NCBI GenBank assembly: GCA_963989245.1
Contig: OZ022355.1
Coordinates: forward strand, 21,897,329 to 21,961,328
Length of the DNA stretch: 64,000 nt
DNA from: Nansenia antarctica
Taxonomy: Eukaryota; Chordata; Actinopteri; Argentiniformes; Microstomatidae
Direction of reading: 5' to 3'
Shown: positions 40,838 through 52,042 of the stretch, piece by piece
Layout of the letters: the number at the start of each line of letters is the position of its first letter
Numbering within the stretch: the stretch's first letter is position 1
Position numbers and translations under genes: made by a program
The notes under the pieces: model-generated
What the model was told of the DNA's origin: nothing
Database searches by the model: none
The model's input: only the letters and a program-made list of their open reading frames with translations

Positions 40838-41135
40838 ATGAGCTAATGTGACTTCATCATGTGACAGAATCATGAGCTAATGTGACTTCATCATGTGACA
40901 GAATCATGAGCTAATGTGACTTCATCATGTGACTTCATCATGTGACTTCATCATGTGACTTCATCATGTGACGTCATCATGCGACGGCATCATGCGACGG
41001 CATCATGCGACGTCATCATGCGACGTCATCATGCGACGTCATCATGCGACGTCATCATGCGACGTCATCATGCGACGTCATCACGTGACGTCATCACGTG
41101 ACGTCATCACGTGACGTCATCACGTGACGTCATCA
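40838..41135. repeat. Minisatellite grading from 34-bp to 13-bp units rich in TGACGTCA
   Basis: Three 34-bp units ('gaatcatgagctaatgtgac' start) pass into 13-bp units TGACTTCATCATG, then CGACGTCATCATG and finally TGACGTCATCACG. There are five TGACGTCA (CRE/ATF palindromes; 40969, 41086, 41099, 41112, 41125) and four CACGTG E-boxes (41082, 41095, 41108, 41121). Confidence 0.9.
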
Positions 41136-41230
41136 TGGGGTTTTAATTAGGATTTTGTCCCTTTTTAACAGCCCCAAATTAGCCTTCTGTTTCTCTGGCA
41201 GCATTCGTTCCACTGTGGAGTTTGGAAACG

Positions 41231-41517
41231 AGCCATTAGAGGCTGAAACCATGCTGTAGCCATTAGAGGCTGAAACCATGCTGTAGCCATTAGAGGCTGA
41301 AACCATGCTGTAGCCATTAGAGGCTATGAAACCATGCTGTAGCCATTAGAGGCTGAAACCATGCTGTAGCCATTAGAGGCTGAAACCATGCTGTAGCCAT
41401 TAGAGGCTGAAACCATGCTGTAGCCATTAGAGGCTGAAACCATGCTGTAGCCATTAGAGGCTGAAACCATGCTGTAGCCATTAGAGGCTGAAACCATGCT
41501 GTAGCCATTAGAGGCTG
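41231..41517. repeat. 27-bp minisatellite, about 10-11 units
   Basis: Unit 'agccattagaggctgaaacc' plus atgctgt. Very homogeneous; one unit has an extra 3 bases. Confidence 0.95.
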
Positions 41518-41821
41518 TGAAAACACTACAACTTGCCTTCAAGCTGCGATTACAGTCACTAGTCAATCAGCTGGAACAAGAGAACAGCATTAGTCACCCC
41601 CATCTGCCATTCAGTCGTTTTTTGGGACATGATTCAAACACACCATAATGTATCGGATGACATCATTTGAGTCATCATTTGAGTTAGTGAATGCCTGCCA
41701 ATCCTGTGTATCTCGCGTGTATCAAATATCCTGGATAACTCTCTGGGCAGATTTCACAGACGAGGCTTAAGCCTAATCCTAAACTGAAAATCATCTTCAA
41801 TGGTCTACAGTGCACACATAT

Positions 41822-41945
41822 GCCCATGTCGGCATGGGTTCGAATCCGGCCCATGCCCTGCTGACATGCCCTCTCTCCCTTCTTCTCCTTACTTTCCTGT
41901 CTGTCTTCACTGTATCTGTCCCAAAAAAAAAGAAAGAAAGTGTGA
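41822..41945 (+). mobile_element. SINE D fragment (forward)
   Basis: GGGTTCGAATCCGGCCC (B box), then 'tgacatgccctctctccctt', 'tttcctgtctgtcttcactg' and 'tatctgtcccaaa' with a short A-rich tail. Same family as the - strand copy at 45.86 kb. Confidence 0.65.
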
Positions 41946-42106
41946 TTTAGTCCAGGACTAGCACCTCGACCTGGCTCTTATACAGCGTCACTATGGCCAC
42001 CGGATCATCCTCTGCTTTCAATTGGCTCTTTCATTCTCACTCCTCTCCGTTTGAACTCAACCTCGTAGGTCTCGTTCTCAGTGAGCTCACTTCTACCACG
42101 CGGTAC

Positions 42107-42266
42107 GGTGGAGGCTGGCGGAGGCTGGTGGAGGTAGAAATCGGAGGACGGACTCATTGTAAATGCATAGTATGGAACGAGGGAAGGTGTGTTTGATAGC
42201 GTTCTCCATTGCGTTCCATGCATCACAACCAGCCCGTCCTCTGATTTCTACCTCCACCAGCCTCCC
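42107..42266. mobile_element. MITE family G, full copy with doubled arm end
   Basis: The left arm begins 'gaggctggcggaggctggtg', so the first 11 bases are duplicated - a possible first step toward the arrays at 37.8 and 52.5 kb. Right arm 'gatttctacctccaccagcc'. Confidence 0.85.
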
Positions 42267-42384
42267 TTGCACCTGTGAGGTAGAGTCATGGTTGAGTAAG
42301 ACATAGAACAAGAGATTATGACGACAGGACTGACACAGCATGGAGATGGACTACATTTGAATCGTGACTGAGGTGCTGTGGTAC

Positions 42385-42450
42385 ACATAATTAACATTTA
42401 TGTTTGGGGCATTTAGCAGACGCCTTATTCCAAAGCGACTTAGAGTCAAT
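42385..42450 (-). mobile_element. SINE tail fragment (reverse)
   Basis: 'catttagcagacgccttatt' then 'ccaaagcgacttagag'; the rest of the SINE is absent. Confidence 0.55.
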
Positions 42451-43012
42451 ACATTTGACTAGGCAAGTGAATCATCAATCCACCAGAGGGAGCAGGAAGA
42501 GTAATCTAGCTCAGGCCAGTGTTCCATTGACAGTCGTCATGATAAACTAAGTTTTATTTGAGTTTTTATTTGAGTTTTGTTTTGTTTTAGTAGGCACTGG
42601 AGAAAGATAGATCGATCTTTATTTAGGCAGGACAGTGCACATTAATGAACAGTCACTTATACAAAGTATGGTGACAGTAAATATGCCGGATTTAGCTGTG
42701 AGCTAATTAGCAACCGTCGTCCTCCTGTAAGAAGAGTACTGCATGCATACGTGTGTTCAGTTCCCTCTCTCTCTTTCACATTAGCGACTGATGTCGCCGT
42801 GTGTGTTTTTGTAACGAGTGGTTTGGAGTGTCGTCTCCTGCCACGGAGGGGATGTGCCTCCAGCATCCAGCAGTCTTGGAGTAGGCATCTGTGATCAGCG
42901 GGGAGAGAGGTGTGTGTCCTGGCCGAGGTCCATCGCGTTGACAACGAGGGGCCCCCGCTGAGGGAGAGGCCAGGAACAGACACAGAAGAAGTGACATTCT
43001 TGGCGGGTAAAG
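42451..43012. other. No gene seen
   Basis: Unique-looking DNA; open frames on both strands lead into the CA/poly-G blocks and have no domain. Confidence 0.4.
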
Positions 43013-43024
43013 AGGGGCACTCAG

Positions 43025-43056
43025 GTGGGGGGGGGGGGGGGGGGGTTGGGGGGGAT
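43025..43056. repeat. Poly-G run
   Basis: About 20 G then TTGGGGGGG; potential quadruplex on the + strand. Confidence 0.9.
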
Positions 43057-43098
43057 GGGAGCACTTGCCAGACATCGAGGCATCGATCACGCTCACTC

Positions 43099-43142
43099 GT
43101 GCGCACACAACATGTGCACACAGGCAGTCACTCACACGCACG

Positions 43143-43192
<50 letters not shown>

Positions 43193-43395
43193 CTCACACA
43201 CGCATGCACAAAATCAGACGCACAGGCACACAGACACACACACACAGTCTCACACACACACACACACATAGTCTCACACACACACACACACACACACGCA
43301 TACCTAGTCTCACACAGTCACACACACAGTCACATACACAATCACGCACGCACGCACACACACACACCTAGTCTCACACACACACATATACAAGC
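43099..43395. repeat. (CA)n compound array
   Basis: About 300 bp of CA with repeated 'cagtctcacacacaca' interruptions that form a higher-order unit. Confidence 0.95.
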
Positions 43396-43960
43396 ACGCA
43401 CGCGTATGAGACCCGCAGAAAAACAGAAGGCATCTCAATCTGCGGGATGGCACGGGTGTGTGTTTACTTTAACTGCGCAATGTCCTTGGCCTGCTCTGGT
43501 GGCATGCTGGTCCCCTGTAGTGCTGGCATTCCATTGTGCGAAAAAAGCAGAGCAGTGGCGACCCACAATCCCCTTCACCAGGAGACACACACACACACAC
43601 ACACACACACAGTCTAAAAGGCTGCTGGGCTCCGTCCTTGAACTGCAGCCATTACTTCAACTCCTCTTCTGGCTCCGTCCAGACCAGGGAGAGAGGGGCG
43701 GATGGGCGGAAGAAGGGTGGATGGCCGGATGGTGGGGCGGGGGGTACGGCCGTACGGGCGTATAGACACAGGCTTTATGTGTTATTTGTTTGTTTGTTTG
43801 TTGTTTTTTTGTTAACCAGAAAGCAGTAGGAGCTCCCGCTGTTAGTTCCTGAGTTAGAGTGGTGTTTTTTTGCAATGAGAGGGCTCACTCTACTGTGATG
43901 TGATCTTTATAGGTGAGGATTTATTGCTAATTACCAGCAGGGATATCAATCTTTGATGTG
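43396..43960. other. No gene seen
   Basis: A CA run at 43586-43610. The text 'ggatttattgctaattacca' (43917) is homeodomain-like. No exon. Confidence 0.35.
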
Positions 43961-43969
43961 AATAGATAA

Positions 43970-44006
<37 letters not shown>

Positions 44007-44024
44007 TGTGTGTGCGCGTGCGCC

Positions 44025-44074
<50 letters not shown>

Positions 44075-44092
44075 TGTGTGTGTGTGTGTGCC
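43970..44092. repeat. (GT)n(GA)n(GT)n microsatellite
   Basis: GT, then GA, then GT again. Confidence 0.95.
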
Positions 44093-44202
44093 TGTATGTG
44101 CATGAGTAAGTTTGATCCACACGTGTGTCCACACACTGTAGGGAAAGTCGAGCCCACACACACAAATATACACATTACTGTGTGTATTCTGTTTCATAGG
44201 TT

Positions 44203-44588
44203 GCAGTCTGTATGTATGTATGACCAGGCCAGTCTGTATGTATGACCAGGCCAGTCTGTATGTATGTATGACCAGGCCAGTCTGTATGTATGACCAGGCC
44301 AGGCTGTATGTATGACCAGGCCAGTCTGTATGTATGTATGACCAGGCCAGGCTGTATGTATGACCAGGCCAGGCTGTATGTATGACCAGGCCAGTCTGTA
44401 TGTATGTATGACCAGGCCAGGCTGTATGTATGACCAGGCCAGGCTGTATGTATGACCAGGCCAGTCTGTATGTATGTATGACCAGGCCAGGCTGTATGTA
44501 TGACCAGGCCAGGCTGTATGTATGACCAGGCCAGGCTGTATCTATGACCAGGCCAGTCTGTATGTATGTATGACCAGGCCAGGCTCAT
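44203..44588. repeat. 20/24-bp minisatellite, about 17 units
   Basis: Unit 'tatgaccaggccagtctgta' with an optional extra TGTA and a recurring A/G-C variant (cagt/cagg). Long and short units alternate in a roughly three-unit higher-order pattern. The - strand frame over it is an artefact. Confidence 0.95.
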
Positions 44589-44689
44589 GATTGAAGATCA
44601 AGTCAGACCAAGTTTGGCAACTGTTCCTGGAGACTAATCCCTTGCGTATGGCTACTGTGTCAGATGGCCTTTAGAGCAGCTGTGCCTTT

Positions 44690-44800
44690 TTTTACCTACT
44701 AAAAGAGCCACCTCTTTACAATGCTAAGCTGCTATTTACACACAACAACCACTAGTTGGCCGCTTGTAAATTAGCCTGCCTCCTACACAGAAAAACTGAC
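44690..44800 (-). mobile_element. Fragment of the TTAA-type MITE, reverse orientation
   Basis: Reverse complement of the interior of 34281-34548: 'cctactaaaagagccacctc', 'atttacacacaacaaccact', 'ttgtaaattagcctgcctcc'. Ends not preserved. Confidence 0.65.
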
Positions 44801-45425
44801 TCGGGTCCCCTTTATGACGTCGAACCCAGTGTGCGCTCAGTCGCCGTCTGAGCTCTGCATCTACGAACGCAGCCACTTTTAGACTGACGTTCTGTCCCCC
44901 CCGCCCCCCCCCCTCCTCCCTCACCTGAAAAATGGGTATGCAGGGAATGAAGAACGTTAGGCCCACAGCACTCCACACATCCATCTTGTTCAAACGCATT
45001 GGAGAAAGTTCTACGGAAACAACTCCCAGCTATGCTGAGGGGAGCAGCACAGACCCACTCTCATTTGCATATAGAGCCAGTCGGTGAGTGGAGTGGAGGA
45101 CGCCAGACTGACACTTTTACACTCCGTGTCCCAGCACCACCTCAACACTACCGCAGGGTGTTTGGCCTTATTTACGGCTTTTTCTCAACCACGTTTAATG
45201 CTGCACACTGCAAAGAGTCAATCTAGGTAAGATGATGTAACTTAAATCAAGGCAATGTGTGCTTGTTTTTTTTAGAAAAACCTCAGCAAGTGAAATTGTC
45301 CTGTTCTGTTGGCAGATAAATGTGCTTATTTTAAGTAATATTACCCCATTTTATTGGGTTTTTAGTTTGTTTTTGAGAGCTGTTTTTGCCATGCAATCAA
45401 CTTTGTCAGTCAATTGGATTTTGGT
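44801..45425. other. No gene seen
   Basis: Unique-looking DNA with C-rich text at 44896-44920. Confidence 0.4.
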
Positions 45426-45427
45426 AT

Positions 45428-45595
45428 TTTTGCTCTAGGCACAGGGTCAGCCATATTCGATGCCTCTGGAGCAATTAGAGGTTAGCAAGTGCCTTGCTCA
45501 AGGGCACATGCAGCTCCCCCCTGAGGCGGGGATTGAACCAGCGACCTTTCAATTGCTAGCCCGGCCTCATCCCCTGGCACAGGCTGAATGTCCAG
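45428..45595 (-). mobile_element. V-SINE-like SINE with tRNA head
   Basis: On the - strand: 'gaaaggtcgctggttcaatc' (B-box region), 'gcatgtgcccttgagcaagg' core, and the 'ggctgaccctgtgcctagag' tail. Same family as 60386-60600 and 483-640. Confidence 0.7.
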
Positions 45596-45854
45596 GGTAT
45601 GTCCGGTATTTCAAACCTTCAGATTGATCCAGATAAAAAAAATTTGCCACCCAGGATCAGATCTATCTGGCTGATTTTGAGTCGTATTGGGGGGAATCAG
45701 TCAGCTCCATCTGATCCTGGATAGCACAAAAAAGTATGTGAAACATCCTGATCCAGATTAAAAGTGTAGAACTCCTGAGTCCTGGCCCCAGAAGACCTGA
45801 GATGTGTTGTCTTGGAGACAACTGAAAAAATGTCAAACACATAAAACACATATT

Positions 45855-45964
45855 TGAATATGTTTAGGGCATTTCTGCTTTATTGGGATAGAGACAGTAG
45901 AGACTGACACGAAGGATGGGTGAGAGAGAGGAGGATAGAGACAGTAGAGACTGACAGGAAGGAT

Positions 45965-46024
<60 letters not shown>

Positions 46025-46440
46025 GATAGAGACAGTAGAGACTGACAGGAAGGATGGGTGAGAGAGAGAGAGAGAGAGAGAGGAGGATAGAGACAGTAGA
46101 GACTGACAGGAAGGATGGGTGAGAGAGAGAGAGAGGAGGATAGAGACAGTAGAGACTGACAGGAAGGATGGGTGAGAGAGAGAGCAGGATAGAGACAGTA
46201 GAGACTGACAGGAAGGATGGGTGAGAGAGAGAGGATGATAGAGACAGTAGAGATTGACAGGAAGGATGGGTGAGAGAGAGGAGGATAGAGACAGTAGAGA
46301 CTGACAGGAAGGATGGGTGGGAGAGAGGAGGGATGACATGCAGGATATGTCGATGGCTGAAATCAACCTGGGGAGCTTGCAGTGATAGCATGCTCCCCTA
46401 GTGTGCTATGCCACTTACGCGGCTGAGGTAGCAGGTGGCA
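45855..46440 (-). mobile_element. SINE D with internal minisatellite expansion
   Basis: The ends are those of one SINE: the tail 'gggcatttctgctttattgg' at 45863 and the head side 'ggatgacatgcaggatatgt' at 46331 with 'gtagcaggtggcaggt' beyond. Between them about nine tandem units of 'gatagagacagtagagactg' plus 'acaggaaggatgggtgagag' and a GA run of variable length replace what should be a single copy. Confidence 0.75.
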
Positions 46441-46444
46441 GGTG

Positions 46445-47080
46445 TTAAGTCTTATGTGTCTGAGCACCAAGATCGATCAACACCCTCTCAGCCTCTGGCC
46501 ACTTGGACTTGGTTTGGGTTTTTATTAGATTTATTTTTTAACTCTAAATGGCTACACAAGCCTGCACAGTGCCTATTTATTTTAAGGACATTTCCGAGCT
46601 TTAAATGTGACAAGGGACGTGCTCTCAATTGTCTCCAGATCACTCATTGAGAGTAACATACATTCCTGGTGTCCTGGTTCAACCGACAACGGCAAACTGG
46701 CAAGGATAACAATAATCAAAGACGCTGACAATATGGGAAAAACAGAAAACACCGAAACAACAAGCGACAGATAACATGAGCACATGGAACACAGAGTTAA
46801 CGAACAGTTCACAGGGAACAATTAACACAGCAATGTCCAGGGGGGGAGGGTGGTGGTGGCAGGGTTAAGGGAGATGGTTAGGGGTAGGGAAGGTTGTATG
46901 TATAGGAGAACAGGTAGGCCTTGAGGTGGGACTTAAAAGGGGAGAGTGAGGGTGAGTCTCTGAGCATCATCTATCAATCACGATTAGAGATTTAAGTCAC
47001 ACACCACGACATCAAAGCAATCAACAGGACACTCTTGGCGGACCACAATCAAGATGGCAGTCGTTCTTGTCCACTTCCAT
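46445..47080. other. No gene seen
   Basis: Unique-looking DNA, G-rich around 46837-46890. Confidence 0.4.
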
Positions 47081-47081
47081 T

Positions 47082-47278
47082 TTAACCATTTTAGCAGACA
47101 CTTTTTATTCAAAGCAATTTACAATCAGAGATTACAGGGACCAGTCTCCCTGGAGTAAATTAGGGCTAAGTGCCTTGCTCAAGGGCACACCTGGGTGTTC
47201 CCCCAGTGGGATTTGAACTCATGACCTTCTGATCATTAGTCCGACTCACTATCCACTAGGGCACCAAGCTCCTTTAAT
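47082..47278 (-). mobile_element. tRNA-derived SINE (sister of 20950-21132)
   Basis: On the - strand: head 'ggtgccctagtggatagtga', B-box text 'ggtcatgagttcaaatccca', 'gtgcccttgagcaaggcact', tail 'gtctgctaaaatgg'. Confidence 0.75.
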
Positions 47279-47329
47279 CTCCTAGGGTCCTGTTGGCAGA
47301 GAAAAACAGCTACGACAACAAATCTCTCA

Positions 47330-47500
47330 TGCCTAGTGCAGTAGCTCGTTTAAACTCTAAACTCTAAATTGTTAATTATCTTGTTGTGTTTTGCGAGCTG
47401 TGTGTTGTTTTGCTGCGTGGGAAGCCAAGGGACATGACATAAGACCCTAAACCGCAACCCTGAGGACAATAAAGCTTTTGAACCTTGAATCATTAAACAC
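47330..47500 (+). mobile_element. LINE-like 3' end
   Basis: 'gaggacaataaagcttttga' then 'accttgaat' resembles a CR1/L2-group tail. No coding part. Confidence 0.4.
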
Positions 47501-47689
47501 AATGGTTGAGACTCGAGAGACACAGAGGCTCATTGACTCCATCATCACTATAATCACATCACTATTCAGTGTTCAGTAGGTCATTGTCGTCGTTGGAGTC
47601 TCGTCAGTCCTGGGCTGGGCTGGCAGAGACTGGCTGGCCAGTGGTGGTGGAATCATGATGCCCAAAGCCATTGCTTTCAGTCCAGTCTG

Positions 47690-47726
47690 GTGTGTGTGTG
47701 TGTCTGTGTGTTTGTCTGTGTGCATC

Positions 47727-47773
<47 letters not shown>

Positions 47774-47791
47774 GTGTGTGTGTGTGTGTCG

Positions 47792-47822
<31 letters not shown>

Positions 47823-47917
47823 CGTGTGCGTGTGCGTGTGCGCATGTTTGTCTGTGTGCATCTGCAGGTATTTGTGTGTGTGTGTGTGTTTGTCTGTGTG
47901 CATCTCATCTGCATGTA

Positions 47918-47977
<60 letters not shown>

Positions 47978-47990
47978 CGTATGTGTGTGT
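47690..47990. repeat. (GT)n compound array with 'tgtctgtgtgcatctg' units
   Basis: About 300 bp. A TTTGTCTGTGTGCATCTGC unit recurs three times between GT runs. Open frames here are artefacts. Confidence 0.95.
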
Positions 47991-47994
47991 ACAT

Positions 47995-48670
47995 ACTTTT
48001 ACATATGAGTGTGTCTCTGGGTAGTTGGGTAGCGAAAGCAACAACTTTAATTGAAAGCGAATACAAGGGAAACGGGAAACATCTTCATGAAGTAATCATT
48101 TTGAATAACAGTGTTTGTTGTCGTGATTTACATCTTATTGACATTTACATCGCTGCGAGAGGGGGGCCCACTATCCTGGTATCTCTGTCATGTCGGCAGG
48201 CTTGCATAATTAGGGTTCACAGTCTCATGCCTGTGTTGCAGGGGCCTATGACTTGTTAGCCATTAGAAGATAATGTTTCGAAATGCTCCGAGGCTGAATT
48301 CTGTTGTTTAATTGTTCTGTGGTGAACTTGGCAGGTTGCCACATTGCTTCTTCTGGCACGGCCGTGATGAAACTGTAAAAGATGTGGGGCGCGGAGAGGG
48401 TTTGTGCTGTGCCACTGCTCCCCGTCAGGTCTGGCCTGGCTAATAGAAGAGCTTGTACTGCATGGGGAGTTATCCAGGCTATTCTCTCTGCCTCTGAAGA
48501 TATGCCAAAGCTTGTGTGGAAAAAAACGCTGTGGTCTTTTGAAATGCATCATTGGTGGTCTGCTAAAAAGTCATGCTGCCTTTTGAGGAATGAGGATGAG
48601 GAGTTCTAATAAAGTACAATAATAATGATGAGATTCGGTTTGGTCTCGTAGTTCAGCGGTTAAGCCAGTA
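47995..48670. other. No gene seen
   Basis: Repeat-poor DNA with overlapping open frames on both strands (48256-48609) but no recognisable domain or splice context. Confidence 0.35.
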
Positions 48671-48675
48671 TTAGC

Positions 48676-49160
48676 GTTCCTGTTTTGATCAAAGCAACAG
48701 CAACTTTGGCACAAAGGAAGGTTTGTGTTGTGCACCCCTGAGATTTCAATATGGAGGCGGCACAGGTTTACTCCCCCAGGGCCGTAGAAGCAATGTCTCA
48801 ATTGAGAAAAACGACAGTTCCACTATTACGCTAACCTTTCATTTTCTGTGTTTTTTTTTTGTGATAGTATCACCACATTTGGCACAGAGGTAGATTTATG
48901 TACCCTGACTAGATTTATTTTTGGAGCCACCACAGATTTAGCCCCCGGGGGGCGATAGCAATATGGTAGCTGACGGTACCATTATTTAACAAACCAACCT
49001 GTCATTTTCAGAAGGACTGTTTCGTGAAGATGTCTCCGCGTTTGGCAGAGAGGTAGATGTCTGTACCCTGAACAGATTAAGATCAAGGCACCGCAGATTT
49101 CATCCCTCAGGGCTGCAGCAGCCGTCTTACGAAATGGCCACCGAACGGTCTGTTTCTGTA
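48676..49160. repeat. Three diverged tandem units of about 165-175 bp
   Basis: 'tttggcaca(a/g)aggnagg/tag' recurs near 48704, 48879 and 49043. Each unit then has 'gtaccctga..agatt', a 'cc(a/g)cagattt'-like piece, 'cccc(c/a)(g)ggg' and a 'gtagca'-type phrase. An inverted fourth copy is at 51030-51165. Confidence 0.7.
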
Positions 49161-50220
49161 TGAATAATGAAATCTACAAGTTCTTCCACAACTTCTTGTA
49201 CTCCTTACAACTCCTTATGTGTTGGGTTAAAAATGTCTGACTTTTTTTTTCAAAAAAATGAGTCACTATGGTCATAAATCTTCAAACAAACAAAAGACAG
49301 CAACAAATGTATGTTTTTGTTTTTATAAATACAAACATTTTGTATTAACGACATATCATGGATTTAATCAACTTGATTTTCTATTTAAAAAATGTTTTCA
49401 TGTTTTAAATTCGTTTTTTTTTTCTACAATTCTTCTAAGGACTTTTTATATTCACTTTTGTTTAATATCTTTGTTCCTCTAGCACGTTCCTCTTTAAGTG
49501 TACGGACGCTTGCATACAAATCCATCTGTTTTGCACAGCCCTTAATGGACGCTGCACGCTCATAGCAGCTTTGTAATTCCTCTGGCTGCCTGGTCCAGAA
49601 AGGCTCGTTCAGACCCACCTCTGTGTTGAGACGACCCTTGTTCCAAAGGTGTTATAGAGTGTTGATGAGTCAAGGGATGAATCACGGAAATCACAAGTTC
49701 TTGCTCAGAGTGGACACTTGAAGGAAGAGTTTTTATTCCACACGTTACCGATCGGGGGAACGCAGTCCAGGCAAAACTCCGAACACTTCTGCTCCCTTAG
49801 TGGTGTCCCTTTATACACAAATAATAGCTGACCATGCAGCCACCTGTCCATTGCAAATCATATTCTTCTGACAAGTTGCCAACGTTGCTGACCCTTATAT
49901 GGCCCCTTAGCGAATAAGAGCTTTCCCGACTTCTTCCTAAGATCCTAGGTTTCTTCCACCCTCCTTATGGGGCTAGCTGCTATGGCAACCAGTTACCTGA
50001 CCTGTCTTACTGTATCCCCCCAGGCCTGTTTTGGTCAACGTTCCTTGTCCCTAAATAGTTGGCTGAGGGCCAGTACAGGTTACAAGCTTTCAGGGCAGGC
50101 ACACGGTTAATAATAGTACATATGGGCACAGAGCTTACTTTTTACTCATTTGTACAAGATCCTAAATATTTTGTATATTCGTCAAAAATGCACCCTAACA
50201 AAAGGCTAGCCAATGTCTGA
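49161..50220. other. No gene seen
   Basis: AT-rich at first (49230-49500), then mixed. The - strand frame 49424-49618 has no motif I recognise. Confidence 0.4.
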
Positions 50221-50224
50221 TGGA

Positions 50225-50765
50225 GGATCTGGTGCCATAGACCTAGCCTACACCTACACCATGACATCATAGACCTAGCCTACACCATGACATCATAGAC
50301 CTAGCCTACACCTACACCATGACATCATAGACCTAGCCTACACCTACACCATGACATCATAGACCTAGCCTACACCTACACCATGACATCATAGACCTAG
50401 CCTACACCATGACATCATAGACCTAGCCTACACCTACACCACGACATCATAGACCTAGCCTACACCATGACATCATAGACCTAGCCTACACCTACACCAT
50501 GACATCATAGACCTAGCCTACACCTACACCATGACATCATAGACCTTGCCTACACCACGACATCATAGACCTAGCCTACACCATGACGTCATAGACCTAG
50601 CCTACACCACGACGTCATAGACCTAGCCTACACCTACACCATGACGTCATAGACCTAGCCTATGACATCATAGACCTAGCCTACACCTACACCACGACGT
50701 CATAGACCTAGCCTACACCTACACCATGACGTCATAGACCTAGCCTACACCATGACGTCAGTGTC
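50225..50765. repeat. 26/32-bp minisatellite, about 19 units
   Basis: Unit 'atgacatcatagacctagcc' plus tacacc, with an optional second tacacc. In the right-hand part four units read TGACGTCA (50584, 50642, 50727, 50753), a CRE-type palindrome, through C-to-T/G-to-A differences. Confidence 0.95.
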
Positions 50766-51029
50766 AACCATAACAGTTGTCAGCACATGGTGAGCGTGCA
50801 CGCTCTGCTGCATGGGTCACATTTGTCACACGGAGAAAACATCCCGTTATCAGTCGACTCATAACTGCCTGGAGAAAGAGGAGCCTAAATCCTGCCGTGG
50901 TGCCTTGCATTCACTGTCTAACTCGAGGAAAAAACACTACTACCCAGCTAGCGAACGACACTACTCACTACCCAGCTAGCGAGCGCTTATCAGGTTGCTG
51001 GTGGCAACAAAGCATCTCATCAGCCAATA
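50766..51029. other. No gene seen; short direct repeat
   Basis: 'actacccagctagcga' occurs twice (50939, 50967). Confidence 0.5.
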
Positions 51030-51165
51030 AGCAGGCCCCGTTTTGCTACGGCCCCCCAGGGGGGCCAAGTCTGTGGTGTCTCGATATGTAAATCTGGTCA
51101 GGGTACATAAATCTACACGTGTGCCAAATTTGGTGATACGATCACAAAATGAAAGCTTTGTAAAA
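51030..51165 (-). repeat. Inverted copy of the 165-bp repeat unit
   Basis: 'ggtcagggtacataaatcta' and 'gtgccaaatttggtgatacg' are the reverse complement of unit 2 at 48862-49005. Confidence 0.7.
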
Positions 51166-51829
51166 AAAAAATGAATGCCACCGATGGCAGCCATTTTTTT
51201 AAGAAATATCCCAAATGTGTTGCTTTGAACAAAACGTGAATGATTCCTGCTCAACGGCTTCTATCAGTACTACTCTACTGCATCAGCTATCCTTTACTTG
51301 TTTGAGGTAGTGCTAGTAAAGATCTAATACAGGGGAGGGCTTTGAAGAAAGTGATGGAGTGCCTGTGAGACGCACGCACGCACACAGAGAGAAGAGAGAG
51401 GGAGGGAGGGGTAGAGGTAGAGGGAGGGCGAGGGAGAGAGTGCGAGCGCGCCTCACTTGGAACTCCAGCACTGAGTTAAGGAGCCTCTTCTCTTTCCCTC
51501 CCAACTACACTCCACCATTAATTGGGGGTTTTGACTGACAGCCATCCACATAGGGCCAATAGTCGTCGACGTCCCCCCCCCCCCCCCCTCCCAATCCAGC
51601 AGACAGTCACACAGACAGACATGCAGACGGGCAGGCGGGCAGGCAGGCAGGCAGGCCCAGGGGTGCCGGCCTCCGTTGGGATAGGGGCTCAGCCATTAAC
51701 CCCAGTCTCTCTGGTTGGAGGAGGCAGGCAGGCAGCTCTCGACTGTGACGACGCCCAATATTACTCTCTATAATTGCTCCGACGCTCCCGTTCAGCTGTC
51801 AGGCCGTCAATGGAAAGATGAATCGGATC

Positions 51830-51830
<1 letters not shown>
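51166..51830. other. No gene seen; short simple repeats
   Basis: GA-rich text at 51387-51440, a C run of about 17 at 51572-51588, and a CAGG run at 51629-51655. Confidence 0.6.
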
Positions 51831-51833
<3 letters not shown>

Positions 51834-51875
<42 letters not shown>

Positions 51876-51919
51876 TCAAGCATGTGTGTGAGCGTGCGTG
51901 TGTGAGAGTGTGTGCGTGC

Positions 51920-51959
<40 letters not shown>

Positions 51960-52042
51960 GTGTGCGTGTGTGTGAGTGTGTGTGAGTGTGTGTGAGCATG
52001 TGTGTGCGGGCCTGTGTGTGTGCGGGCCTGTGTGTGCGTGCA
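51834..52042. repeat. (GT)n compound array
   Basis: About 200 bp of GT with GAG, GCG and CGGGCC interruptions. Confidence 0.95.

Noticed and set aside
40838..41135. CRISPR array
   Set aside because: Units are 13 or 34 bp with no unique spacers, in a vertebrate genome; it is a minisatellite. The same holds for 50225-50765 and 41231-41517.
44175..44588. 137-codon frame of AWSYIQPGLVIHT repeats
   Set aside because: 20/24-bp minisatellite translated on the - strand.
45833..46391. 175-177-codon LSLSSSL-type frames on the - strand
   Set aside because: Expanded SINE minisatellite plus GA runs, not a gene.
47655..48259. Cysteine/valine-rich frames of up to 189 codons
   Set aside because: (GT)n microsatellite; same for the CA/GT-driven frames at 11206-11613, 18616-18990, 27000-27509, 33537-34012, 42776-43765 and 43890-44245.
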